A stretch of DNA of 20,144 nucleotides from Nostoc sp. GT001 (GCF_030382115.1 NZ_JAUDRJ010000003.1:6744203-6764346); one strand, 5' to 3'. Shown: positions 1 to 8,476, counted from the first letter of the stretch. A program made the numbers and translations. The notes: generated from the sequence alone by a model not told the origin.

Positions 1-1428
<1,428 letters not shown>

Positions 1429-1506
1429 CCAATGATCGAGACTCAAACCATGTTAAGATACTTCTCAATTATGAAAGCTGTGTTGGATAGGTGGATTTAA
1501 ACAAAC

Positions 1507-1644
1507 ATGGAAGCAGCACTTTTATTAGCAAAACTGCCAGAAGCTTACCAAATCTTCGATCCTTTGGTAGACGTTCTCCCAGTTATCCCGGTATTCTTCT
1601 TGTTGCTTGCTTTCGTTTGGCAAGCAGCTGTGGGATTTAGATAA
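1507..1644 (+). CDS. psbK: Photosystem II reaction center protein K
   Basis: PsbK is a single-helix subunit of the photosystem II core in the thylakoid membrane, near CP43, and helps stabilise the complex and bind plastoquinone and carotenoid. The 45-codon frame starts with a short propeptide (MEAALLLA). The mature part begins [14 protein letters not shown], continues with the hydrophobic helix around residues 24-42, and ends WQAAVGFR, which is the hallmark C-terminus of PsbK. It is a free-standing gene with its own strong hairpin terminator 21 nt after the stop. It is too short for standard length cut-offs but the match to the family is essentially full length. Confidence 0.97.
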
Positions 1645-1665
1645 GTTAATCTATTTTTCAATTTA

Positions 1666-1697
1666 TAGGACAGGTAGTTTACCTGTCCTATTTTTTT
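1666..1697 (+). terminator. Rho-independent terminator of psbK
   Basis: A perfect 11-bp stem (TAGGACAGGTA at 1666-1676 pairing with TACCTGTCCTA at 1680-1690) with a 3-nt loop is followed by seven T residues (1691-1697). It lies just after the psbK stop codon. Confidence 0.93.
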
Positions 1698-1829
1698 GCA
1701 GCCTCGTGTTTGAGAAAATTAATATTTATTAATATTTTGCAATGAATTATTATAATAAATAAGATGTTAATCAAGCTATGTCAATATGAAGCCTTGAAAG
1801 GCAAGGTTACAGTCAAAGAGGAATCAATT

Positions 1830-2126
1830 ATGGGTAATATCAAATTTGTTAAAGAAAATAAAGAAGTAGTGGCAGCAGATGGTGCTAATCTCCGGCTCAA
1901 GGCGATACAAAATGACATTGATATATATACATTTATTGGTAAAATGACCAATTGCGGTGGTAATGGTCAATGTGGTACTTGCGTTGTCGAGATAGTCGAA
2001 GGACTAGAAAATCTTTCCCCCCGCACAGAAGTAGAAAACCGGAAATTCAAGAAAAAGCCAGAAAATTATCGCCTTGCCTGTCAAACTTTAGTGAATGGCT
2101 CAGTCAGCGTAGTCACGAAGCCTTAA
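1830..2126 (+). CDS. Small 2Fe-2S ferredoxin-like protein
   Basis: A 98-residue soluble electron carrier of the 2Fe-2S ferredoxin fold. The cluster ligands are C42, C48, C51 and C84: C-x5-C-x2-C-x32-C. This spacing differs from the plant-type photosynthetic ferredoxin (C-x4-C-x2-C) and resembles adrenodoxin-like or bacterial ferredoxins, so it is probably not the main PetF. The frame is open back to an ATG at 1764, but ATG 1830 is preceded at good distance by an AGAGGA ribosome binding site (1817-1822) and matches the usual family N-terminus, so 1830 is preferred. It sits between psbK and psbM, separated from psbK by a terminator, so it probably has its own promoter. The electron partner cannot be told from sequence. 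Confidence 0.9.
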   Translation: MGNIKFVKENKEVVAADGANLRLKAIQNDIDIYTFIGKMTNCGGNGQCGTCVVEIVEGLENLSPRTEVENRKFKKKPENYRLACQTLVNGSVSVVTKP

Positions 2127-2179
2127 GTTCTCAAATCTGTCATGTATCCAGTCAGTAGTCAAAATACTTACCAAAATTG

Positions 2180-2306
2180 AGTTTCCTCTCTACGAGACGC
2201 TACGCCGACATTTTGAATACTTCTCCTGGCAAAAAGGCTACGCCCGAAGCGTAGCTATGCCGCAGGCTTTACGACAAGCTCAGTACAAGTTTTGAATTTT
2301 GAATTG
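2180..2306. repeat. Composite Nostoc-type dispersed repeat
   Basis: This spacer stretch is built from short repeated words: CTACGAGACGCTACGCC at 2190-2206, a GGCTACGCCCGAAGCGTAGC hairpin at about 2237-2256, GCCGCAGGC near 2260, and TTTTGAATTTTGAATT at 2290-2305. The last word recurs as an exact 16-nt match on the other strand inside the coding region near 11229-11244. Related GCGTAGC/CCGCAGG words occur near 2568, 3945, 13414 and 19870. Confidence 0.65.
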
Positions 2307-2328
2307 GTATAACTCTGTCATCGATAAT
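2299..2328 (+). promoter_or_regulatory. Candidate psbM promoter
   Basis: TTGAAT at 2299-2304 and GATAAT at 2323-2328 are separated by 18 nt and resemble -35 and -10 boxes of the major sigma factor, about 48 nt before the psbM start. The -35-like hexamer is part of the TTTTGAATTTTGAATT repeat. This is pattern matching only. Confidence 0.3.
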
Positions 2329-2375
2329 GCTATCCTAATGTTGTTGACTGGAAATTAAAGAGAGGTTTTCTTGCC

Positions 2376-2492
2376 ATGCAAGTTAATGACCTGGGGTTCA
2401 TAGCGAGCATTTTGTTCGTACTAGTCCCCGCCGTGTTTTTACTAATTCTTTACATCCAAACTGCTAGCCGCGAAGGTGGAAAAGATAGTTAA
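2376..2492 (+). CDS. psbM: Photosystem II reaction center protein M
   Basis: PsbM is a single-helix subunit at the photosystem II dimer interface in the thylakoid membrane. The 38-codon frame begins [20 protein letters not shown] and ends with [11 protein letters not shown], matching the family from end to end: the N-terminal MQVNDLG, one hydrophobic helix at about residues 6-28, then the polar SREG tail. An AGAGG ribosome binding site (2361-2365) lies 10 nt before the ATG. It is monocistronic, with a hairpin terminator shortly after the stop. It is shorter than usual gene-finder limits. Confidence 0.96.
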   Translation: MQVNDLGFIASILFVLVPAVFLLILYIQTASREGGKDS

Positions 2493-2513
2493 GAGTTTGT
2501 GTATAAAATAAAT

Positions 2514-2545
2514 AACCCCTGCACCAAAAGTGTAGGGGTTTTTAT
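2514..2545 (+). terminator. Rho-independent terminator of psbM
   Basis: An 11-bp stem with one G-U pair (AACCCCTGCAC at 2514-2524, GTGTAGGGGTT at 2530-2540) closes a 5-nt loop and runs into a TTTATTT tract. It starts 21 nt after the psbM stop. Confidence 0.9.
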
Positions 2546-2594
2546 TTATCAACCATCAATTTAGTGCTGTTAGCGTAGCCTGTGCTGGCTGCTA

Positions 2595-2632
2595 AATAGT
2601 AAAGACAAGACAAATCTTATTTCTTTACTATT
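2595..2632. terminator. AT-rich hairpin between psbM and the stress-protein gene
   Basis: Perfect 11-nt arms (AATAGTAAAGA at 2595-2605, TCTTTACTATT at 2622-2632) flank a 16-nt loop between two converging genes. It could end transcription from the minus-strand stress-protein gene, but it is AT-rich and lacks a good T-run. Confidence 0.4.
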
Positions 2633-2668
2633 CCATTACAGCAATTATTATACTCAGCACTGTTTACT

Positions 2669-3520
2669 TTAAGCGATTGTCCGCGCCAACAATACCGGAC
2701 AAGTGGCATTGACTCGAACATAGTCAGACAAGGAAGATCCGATGAGTCTATCTATATCAACAAAACTCTTAGCGATCGATGGACGACGATCTGGAGAACC
2801 GAGTAATAATAAGTCTATATTCAACTCTTCTGCCAATCGACAAATTTCTTCACCAGGTTTGCCACTGCTGATATAAGAACGAGATTGGATGCCTAGTTTT
2901 TCCGCTTCTGCAACTGCGGCTGCTAAAACTGGATTTTTGTCTGAGTTAACCTTGATTATTTCCGATTTTTTACCACCTAAATCTGTACTAATATTTGCCA
3001 AAATTAACTCGCCACCTGGAATATCTCGCAGTAAAAACAATGCCAATTTCAAGCAGTTTTTTGCTGAATCAGAGTTATCTATCGCCACCATAATGCGCTT
3101 AATTCTTTTAACGTAAATGTCATCTTTTACCAGCAGCATGGGGCGAGAAGATAGCTGAAAAACATACTGACTGACTGAGTTCGATAAAATCGATTGCAGT
3201 CGCTTCAGTCCGCGTGAACCCATAATAATCAAGTCAGCGTCGATTTCATCAGCTACTTGGCAAACTACATCTTTGGGATCGCCTTCACGCAAAATTGAAG
3301 AAACTTGGCTAGGATCTAAGTTCAAGGTTTGAATGGCATTCGCCAGAATTTTGCCACCATTTTCCCATTTAGTTGTCATGGTAGCAGCAGCATTTTGTGC
3401 TTGAACAACATGCAAAATCGTAACTTTTGCAGATTGAATTGAAGGGATTTCTTTCAGGGTTTTGAGCATTTCCTCTGCGTGTCCCAATCCCGATACAGCC
3501 AGCAAAATTCTTCTGATCAT
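2669..3520 (-). CDS. Tandem-domain universal stress protein
   Basis: A 283-residue cytoplasmic protein with two UspA-like domains, roughly residues 3-132 and 140-280. Each begins with the beta-strand pattern ILLAVSG or IMVAIDNS and ends with a PMLLVK or PVLLAR strand. The first domain keeps a nucleotide-loop pattern at 101-117 (GSRG then SNSVS), with Asn at a usual glycine position. The second domain has a degenerate loop (GSPDRRPS at 241-248, then IGSSLSDYV). Family members bind ATP or act as stress-responsive scaffolds; the exact role here is unknown. The ATG start is clear. The gene stands alone, with 689 nt of AT-rich spacer upstream. Confidence 0.92.
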   Translation of the reverse strand: MIRRILLAVSGLGHAEEMLKTLKEIPSIQSAKVTILHVVQAQNAAATMTTKWENGGKILANAIQTLNLDPSQVSSILREGDPKDVVCQVADEIDADLIIMGSRGLKRLQSILSNSVSQYVFQLSSRPMLLVKDDIYVKRIKRIMVAIDNSDSAKNCLKLALFLLRDIPGGELILANISTDLGGKKSEIIKVNSDKNPVLAAAVAEAEKLGIQSRSYISSGKPGEEICRLAEELNIDLLLLGSPDRRPSIAKSFVDIDRLIGSSLSDYVRVNATCPVLLARTIA

Positions 3521-3896
3521 CTTACGTAATTTTTGTGAAGTTTACTTTTGTTTTCGCTGTTGGTACTTGGCTCTGGTCGGATTTTCACCACCTTGTTTGA
3601 CAGCCTAGTTAGTAAGTTGGCATAAATAAACTTTATTTTTTAGTATTTAACACTCAAATAAATGACAAAGGATAAAAAACTAAACAAATATTTAAGTTTA
3701 TTTGCACTTAGTTACTTAAACTTTTAACCAGACTTCAACTATTCAGCATACTCTCAACTTAGTCTGATGAACTTAATAAATTACGATGTTAGTTATTATT
3801 TTTAATCTATGTTTACTTTTGTTAATTAGAACTTAGTTAAGTATTGCAAACAAATGCCAAAATAATTCTATAGTAAAATTGATTCAGTATAAGCCT

Positions 3897-3990
3897 GAAG
3901 AGGCGATGTCTACGACGGTCACTGAGCGTTGGTCATTGAGCGTAGCCGAAATGAGCCGAAGTGCGGGCTATGCCTACGCTTCTCGACTTG
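3897..3990. repeat. Dispersed GAGCGTAGCCGAA-type repeat
   Basis: The stretch contains ACTGAGCGTTGGTCATTGAG, then GCGTAGCCGAAATGAGCCGAA, then GGCTATGCCTACGCTTCTCG, words of a repeat family common in Nostocales spacers. A related ACTGAGCGCAGCCGAAG word is at 238-254. The repeat is much more GC-rich than the surrounding spacer. Confidence 0.55.
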
Positions 3991-4157
3991 GATAGTATAC
4001 ATTATTCCTGAGTTTCCCATATTCTCTGCTTTTTTAAGTGTTGTACAGTTTTGGTAAATCAGATAGGATTGCTATATCCGAACATCTGCAAAATGCGGGA
4101 TAACAACATCCAAATTCGGATATTCTAATAGTCGAAATCATATTTAATACTATATTG

Positions 4158-4186
4158 AAACCCTCCAAATATAATCTGGAGGGTTT
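4158..4186 (-). terminator. Terminator-like hairpin after the PhoD gene
   Basis: Perfect 10-bp arms (AAACCCTCCA at 4158-4167 and TGGAGGGTTT at 4177-4186) flank a 9-nt loop, 24 nt beyond the phosphatase stop. The following T-run on the minus strand is short (TTTC), so efficiency is uncertain. Confidence 0.65.
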
Positions 4187-4209
4187 GTTTGATGACTTGT
4201 GAGATTTGC

Positions 4210-5781
4210 TTAACTTAGATGTGCCCCTGGTTGTCCGTTTTGAACCACAAACGAAGCTAGGGTTTTGACAGAGGCATTCATCTCAACGATGCTTGATACA
4301 ACGCGATAGTCAGTTTGCCAGCGTTTTGGAGTCAGGTTGCAGCGGACGTATCCTCGGTAAGCACCGTCAAAGAACTTAGTATGGGGATTGTTGCTTAGGG
4401 AAGCTTGAACTGGAGCGATAAATGCGGTGGGAAAATCAGATGTAATTGAAGTTCCTACAAACTCAGTGCCTACCGTCGGCGAGTTGGGGTTATTGAAGTC
4501 AAGCTTGAGGTTGTGTACCCAACTAGAATGGATGTCTCCAGTAATTACCACTGGATTAGAGGGTTGGCGCTGGTTGAGAAAACTCAAAAGCCGATTACGT
4601 GCAGCCACGTAACCGTCCCATTGATCCACATTGAAGACATCGGCACTTGCACTACTATTGAAATTGTACTCGGCTAACATAGTCTGTTGAGCAATCACAT
4701 TCCAGCGCGATCGCGATTGGTCTAACCCTTTCCGTAGCCATTGCTCTTGCTCTGAGCCTGTCATGGTAGCATTTGGATCAAAAGCTTGGGGACAGCGAGG
4801 CTTAATTCCATCATCACAAGGTTGATTAGTGCGGTATTGCCTTGTGTCTAGTACATTAAACTCAGCCAAATTACCGTAGGTGAACCGCCGATAAAGCAGC
4901 ATATCTGGGCCCTTGGGCAATGAAGACTGACGTAAGGGCATGTGTTCGTAGTAAGCCTGGTACGCATTGGCTCGGCGTTTTCTAAAAGCCTCTTGGGTTT
5001 GGTTGTCTTCGGGAATTAAGTTGGCGTAGTTGTTGTCAACTTCATGATCGTCCCAAGTGACAATCCAGGGAAAAGCCGCATGAGTAGCTTGAAGATTTGG
5101 GTCAGTTTTGTAGAGGGCGTGGCGATCGCGGTAGTCTTTAAGAGTGATAATTTCTGGACTATTATGCTGGCGCGGCCCACCAGATTGTGGCCCGTATTCG
5201 TAGATGTAATCACCCAGATGAACCACAAGGTCAAGATTTTCCTCAGCTAAATGCCGATAAGCCGTATAGTAGCCATTTTGCCAATCTTGACAGGAGACAA
5301 AAGCAAAGTTCAGTTGTTGGGTATAGCTATAAAATGCTGGTGCTGTACGAGTCCGTCCAATGGGGCTAACTTCCTTACTTACTTGAAATTGATACCAGTA
5401 CCAACGGTCAGGGTCTAGTCCACGGACATCAACGTGGACTGAGTGTGCTAACTCTGGTGTCGCTAGTACTGTTCCTCGCCGCACCACCCGTTTCATGTTT
5501 TCATCAAGGGCAACTTGCCACCGCACTGGAACATTTACCAGTGGCATTCCACCTCCAGAGAGTGGATTGGGAGCCAGTCGTGTCCAGATAACAACACCAT
5601 CCGGCAAAGGATCGCCAGATGCAACACCAAGACTGAACGGATAGCTAGAAAACCTTGATTTAGCCAATACCGGATGCCATTGGCTAGCGATTGTTAACCC
5701 TGTTAACAATCCTGCACCCAACAAAAAATTCCGCCGTTTGCACCGATTTGCTAGCAGGCGCGTGCCATCCATAAGTTCCAT
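4210..5781 (-). CDS. phoD: PhoD-family alkaline phosphatase, Tat-exported
   Basis: A 523-residue extracytoplasmic phosphatase releasing phosphate from organic phosphoesters; PhoD enzymes use an Fe/Ca metal site. Numbering from the chosen start, a twin-arginine signal is visible (NRCKRRNFLLGAGLLTG at 12-28, then hydrophobic stretch and HPVLA). A beta-sandwich N-domain follows (FSLGVASGDPLPDGVVIWTRLAP). Metal-site motifs are SCQDW (163-167), HLGDYIYEYGP (188-198), WDDHEVDNN (243-251) and ITGDIHSSW (413-421). The frame is open to a TTG at 5847, but ATG 5781 places the twin-arginine signal near the N-terminus as expected; ATG 5772 is also possible. Phosphate-starvation control is suggested by a Pho-box-like array at 6056-6085. 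The symbol is by family; several cyanobacterial phosphatases share it. Confidence 0.92.
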   Translation of the reverse strand: MELMDGTRLLANRCKRRNFLLGAGLLTGLTIASQWHPVLAKSRFSSYPFSLGVASGDPLPDGVVIWTRLAPNPLSGGGMPLVNVPVRWQVALDENMKRVVRRGTVLATPELAHSVHVDVRGLDPDRWYWYQFQVSKEVSPIGRTRTAPAFYSYTQQLNFAFVSCQDWQNGYYTAYRHLAEENLDLVVHLGDYIYEYGPQSGGPRQHNSPEIITLKDYRDRHALYKTDPNLQATHAAFPWIVTWDDHEVDNNYANLIPEDNQTQEAFRKRRANAYQAYYEHMPLRQSSLPKGPDMLLYRRFTYGNLAEFNVLDTRQYRTNQPCDDGIKPRCPQAFDPNATMTGSEQEQWLRKGLDQSRSRWNVIAQQTMLAEYNFNSSASADVFNVDQWDGYVAARNRLLSFLNQRQPSNPVVITGDIHSSWVHNLKLDFNNPNSPTVGTEFVGTSITSDFPTAFIAPVQASLSNNPHTKFFDGAYRGYVRCNLTPKRWQTDYRVVSSIVEMNASVKTLASFVVQNGQPGAHLS

Positions 5782-5861
5782 ATTCACCCGTTCCCATATG
5801 TAAATACAGTTGGCAAACTTTAGGAGGGTCAGTTGTGAAAAGCACAAATAGTAGTTTAAAT

Positions 5862-5888
5862 AATTCGTAATTCCTAATTCGTAATTGC
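5862..5888. repeat. AATTCGT short-repeat block
   Basis: Tandem units AATTCGT-AATTCCT-AATTCGT-AATTGCG, a heptameric repeat. The block at 6183-6204 (AATTACGAATTACGAATTAT) is its inverted counterpart, 295 nt away and directly abutting the stop of the ProA-like gene. A variant made of AATTATG/AATTAGT/AATTACT units lies between them at 5963-5997. Confidence 0.75.
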
Positions 5889-5962
5889 GTTTTGTATGGG
5901 GATTTAAACCTAAACAAATATGGCTGCTTCTTATAGAAACAGCAGATTCTAAATCGTCTAAT

Positions 5963-5997
5963 AATTATGAATTATGAATTAGTAATTACTAATTATG
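5963..5997. repeat. AATTATG short-repeat block
   Basis: Five heptameric units in a row: AATTATG, AATTATG, AATTAGT, AATTACT, AATTATG. It is related to the AATTCGT blocks on both sides. Confidence 0.7.
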
Positions 5998-6055
5998 TTG
6001 ATTTAACTTGTCTCCTAATAGCTGCTCAACCAACCACAAAAAAGTTACCAACCCA

Positions 6056-6085
6056 GGATCAAGCAGAAATTAAGATTGTGTTAAG
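6056..6085 (-). promoter_or_regulatory. Candidate Pho box (PhoB/SphR site)
   Basis: On the minus strand three 8-nt words occur at exact 11-nt spacing: CTTAACAC (6085-6078), CTTAATTT (6074-6067) and CTTGATCC (6063-6056), with 3-nt spacers AAT and CTG. This matches the layout of the cyanobacterial Pho box (tandem CTTAACCT-like octamers, 3-nt gaps). A weak -10-like TAACTT follows at 6047-6042. It points towards the PhoD gene, whose start lies about 275 nt downstream. Third octamer is the weakest. Confidence 0.55.
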
Positions 6086-6182
6086 TTTAAAATTGGATTG
6101 GGCTATTGGGAGAATTTTGTAGGACATTTAGACCCTAACCTAAACAGAACTGCCGCTACAGGCACTTTTGGCAAACCCTCTT

Positions 6183-6204
6183 ATAATTACGAATTACGAA
6201 TTAT
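6183..6204. repeat. AATTACG short-repeat block at the ProA-like gene end
   Basis: ATAATTACGAATTACGAATT plus two bases, ending immediately beside the stop codon of the minus-strand ProA-like gene. It is the inverted form of the block at 5862-5888. Confidence 0.7.
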
Positions 6205-7470
6205 TTAAAATCTGCCATTTCCCTGAACAATGTGCTTAACGGTAGTCAAGGTTTCCAGGCTGATAAATCCCCGGCGATGACCTTTTTGATTAGACATGCC
6301 GAGAAATACTGAATCTCCCCGCGAAGGGTTGCGGGAAAAACGCGGGGAAGTGTTGATGTAGGTAGAGGCACTGTTAACTCCCAAGGCAAACTGCCGACTT
6401 TCCTGATAAGATTCAGTCACGATGGAGTCAGCATGACCACTGCTGTATTCATTAATCCAGGCGATCGCAGCCTCTAAGCTATCCACTAGTTTAAAAGCTA
6501 CTGTCCTCGTTAAATAAGGGTTTCCCCATTCGCCTTCCTTCACCAGCTGCAACTGGGGAAAGGCTTGGACTAATTCTGCATCCCCTTTTATTTCAAAGCC
6601 TTTTTCCATCAAGCTGTTCCACAAGACAGCTAAAGATGATGGCAAAGCTTGACGATGAATTAGTACTTTTTCAATAGCGTTGACTTGATCGGGTTCACTT
6701 TGATGGCTATTAAGAATCATCAAGCGTACCATTTCTAAGCTACTATTCAGCGACCAGTAGAGGTAACAGTTACCCATCGCTGACTTTAAAACTGGGCAAG
6801 TTGACTGTCTGACTACCTGCTGCACTAAGCTAGAACGTCCATAGGGAATCACTAAATTCACGTACTGGTCTTGGGTGACTAGATCCCGAACCGAAGCCCC
6901 ATGTTCTGCTGTGATCAGTTCTAGACAACCAGGAGCTAGACCAACTTCTGCGATCGCATTTTGCAATGCCTCAGCGATAGCGGCGTTGGAATGGCTAGCT
7001 TCGGTACTACCTTTGAGAATTATACAATTACCAGTTTTGATACAAAAACCCGCTGCGATCGCCCCTAAATCGGGAAACGCTTCATAAATAAATCCAATCA
7101 CTCCCAAAGGCATTAACTGGGTGTAACTCTGGGAATCTTCCAGTTGATAATCAGCGGTTCTAACGCGTCGCAGCGGATCTGATAATTCCCCCAACCGTTG
7201 TAAAATATCTACTGTCATCTCTAGCCTGGTGGGAGTCAGCTTCAGCCAATCCAATATCAACTCAGGCACCGCCATTTCCCGACTGGCTTCTAAATCCAAG
7301 GTATTGGCTTCTAGAATGTCGTCAAATGAGCGCTCAATCGCCTTTGCCATTGCCAATACTGCACGACTTCGGTCTGCTCCCTTTGTAAGCGCCAACTTTA
7401 GGGAAGCTTGATAGGCTCGTTGGGCACTAGTAATCGGTTCGGGGTGGTCATCCAAAACTTCAACAGTCAT
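6205..7470 (-). CDS. ProA-like protein, catalytic Cys apparently replaced
   Basis: A 421-residue member of the gamma-glutamyl phosphate reductase (ProA) branch of the aldehyde dehydrogenase superfamily. True ProA reduces gamma-glutamyl phosphate to glutamate semialdehyde in proline synthesis. The fold is clearly kept: PLGVIGFIYEAFPD at 121-134, GFCIKTGNCIILKGSTEA at 141-158, SSGHADSIVTES at 343-354, and full length. Catalytic features are changed. The usual RPGVCNAxET motif reads EPDQVNAIEK (259-268), putting V263 where the nucleophilic Cys should be. The usual IPRGG is IPYGR (208-212), EARP is EAFP (130-133), and the C-terminal GLGAEIGIST region reads VFLGMSNQKG. It may be a paralogue with another role or an inactive homologue. 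It starts 4 nt after the upstream membrane-protein gene, probably as an operon. Confidence 0.85.
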   Translation of the reverse strand: MTVEVLDDHPEPITSAQRAYQASLKLALTKGADRSRAVLAMAKAIERSFDDILEANTLDLEASREMAVPELILDWLKLTPTRLEMTVDILQRLGELSDPLRRVRTADYQLEDSQSYTQLMPLGVIGFIYEAFPDLGAIAAGFCIKTGNCIILKGSTEASHSNAAIAEALQNAIAEVGLAPGCLELITAEHGASVRDLVTQDQYVNLVIPYGRSSLVQQVVRQSTCPVLKSAMGNCYLYWSLNSSLEMVRLMILNSHQSEPDQVNAIEKVLIHRQALPSSLAVLWNSLMEKGFEIKGDAELVQAFPQLQLVKEGEWGNPYLTRTVAFKLVDSLEAAIAWINEYSSGHADSIVTESYQESRQFALGVNSASTYINTSPRFSRNPSRGDSVFLGMSNQKGHRRGFISLETLTTVKHIVQGNGRF

Positions 7471-7474
7471 TGAG

Positions 7475-7882
7475 TTAACGTCTGTAGGTAAGCCAGACCA
7501 TTAGTGCTGGTAAGATAGCCAATAGCACCGCCACCATTGCCCAAGCAATAATGCTGGAACCATTTGCCAATCGCAGTGCTAAAGGCAGCCATATAATCAC
7601 TAGCACGAAAATAATGCCCAGCGCTATAGGCAGATAGCTTTCTCCCAAGCGGGGATGGACAACATGCCAACTATTTCCCATCCAACGCCAAGCCCGTTTG
7701 TAGGGATAGGTGGTGGAAAGCTGTTCTAGGACATGACCATTATCTTCTACAACAAAGATTTGCTGACAGCGATCGCAACCAAATGCTTCTGTCAGCGTAA
7801 TCGGAATTAACTGACCCCGGCGACGACAGGGACAGGGGTATTCGGTATTGAAATCGATTTTTTCGGGTTTTTGAGATTGCAC
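7475..7882 (-). CDS. Zinc-ribbon membrane protein, unknown function
   Basis: A 135-residue hypothetical protein. The N-terminal cytoplasmic part holds a CPC (C17, C19) and CDRC (C36, C39) pair that should form a zinc ribbon. Two membrane helices follow at about residues 83-105 and 109-131, with a short basic tail (TYRR). The start is GTG at 7882; no ATG lies near the N-terminus and no clear ribosome binding site is seen, so the start is uncertain. It ends 4 nt before the ProA-like gene on the same strand, so the two are probably co-transcribed. I recognise it only as the type of conserved hypothetical found in cyanobacteria. Confidence 0.8.
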   Translation of the reverse strand: MQSQKPEKIDFNTEYPCPCRRRGQLIPITLTEAFGCDRCQQIFVVEDNGHVLEQLSTTYPYKRAWRWMGNSWHVVHPRLGESYLPIALGIIFVLVIIWLPLALRLANGSSIIAWAMVAVLLAILPALMVWLTYRR

Positions 7883-8060
7883 AAGCGTTCTAATAACTTG
7901 AGCGTGTTTTACACGAACTATGAGAATATAATGCCTTGGTAAACACTTTAAAGGTTTCTGTCTTTATACACATAAAAAGGTGATGCAAACATTGCCCTGA
8001 TTACAAACAGTAGATGCAGCTAACTTTAAGTATCCTACTAATTGCCAAATCAGTACGGAG

Positions 8061-8189
8061 TTATCTATTTGTAATTTTTCCCCGTAGCTGGCGATCTTGT
8101 TTAAAAATTTCCTTCTCTTCATCTGTCGCTTTCAAGGTAATGTGGTTGCGTTTTTGGGGATTTATTATGCTGACACACCTGGTACAATT
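8061..8189 (-). pseudogene. Possible remnant of a small DNA-binding protein gene
   Basis: The minus-strand frame from 8189 to a TAA at 8061-8063 has no start codon of its own but reads KRNHITLKATDEEKEIFKQD, followed by RQLRGKITNR. This resembles the N-terminal strand and first helix of ribbon-helix-helix or mobilization-accessory proteins, where a basic KRN-type strand is followed by an EEK-rich helix. It breaks off where the second helix should be. The assignment rests on a short stretch and is tentative. Confidence 0.25.
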
Positions 8190-8356
8190 TTAAGCATAGG
8201 TGGCAACCACTCCTAAAGCAAATCCTTTGGGAAGGCTACGCTCGTAAACAACACACATCAACAAACCCGCTAATTTTTATTTGGGTCACTGTAACTATAT
8301 ATTACTATCAGTTCTCAAGGTTAGATCGGCATTATGTCCAATATCTATTCCTTCGA

Positions 8357-8476
8357 GTTTACAAGTGTTTACAGAGCAGGAATTACTAAAATATCTATTG
8401 TAGTGTGAAACTCTTTGTCTAAATATATAGATTGTGGCTAGTTTTCTTGACCTGTAAACACTTGAAGGGGTTTACA
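8357..8476. repeat. Cluster of four GTTTACA motifs with 13-bp inverted pair
   Basis: GTTTACA occurs at 8357-8363, 8367-8373 and 8470-8476, and inverted (TGTAAAC) at 8453-8459. The first two are exactly 10 bp apart, one helical turn. CAAGTGTTTACAG (8362-8374) and CTGTAAACACTTG (8452-8464) form a perfect 13-bp inverted repeat 77 nt apart. This could be an operator or the ends of a small element; no gene identifies it. Confidence 0.5.

Larger units (their letters stand above)
3521..4209. other. Long AT-rich spacer, no gene
   Basis: No credible coding frame is seen. The part next to the stress-protein gene carries three ACTTAGT words (3706-3712, 3757-3763, 3831-3837) and a variant AACTTAAT (3770-3777), which could be regulatory. 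A dispersed-repeat patch lies at 3897-3990. Nine-base inverted arms ATATCCGAA (4074-4082) and TTCGGATAT (4115-4123) flank 32 nt of unknown role. A hairpin at 4158-4186 serves the phosphatase gene. Confidence 0.55.
5782..6204. other. Repeat-rich promoter region of the PhoD gene
   Basis: The 423-nt spacer has no credible gene. It holds a Pho-box-like array (6056-6085) and three AT-rich short-repeat blocks: 5862-5888, 5963-5997 and 6183-6204. The outer two are inverted copies of each other. A short frame on the plus strand (6074-6207) encodes about 44 residues but has no good start, and its end lies in repeat. Confidence 0.55.

Noticed and set aside
1970..2158. 62-codon frame inside the ferredoxin gene
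   Set aside because: It is another frame of a gene with an intact cluster-binding motif; no family resemblance.
5862..6204. Inverted AT-rich blocks as ends of a miniature transposable element
   Set aside because: The blocks are simple heptameric repeats rather than unique terminal repeats, no target duplication is seen, and the interior includes the likely phosphatase promoter.
6074..6207. Plus-strand peptide ending PSYNYELRII
   Set aside because: No start codon or ribosome binding site; the end is encoded by an AT-rich short repeat, and it overlaps the candidate Pho box.
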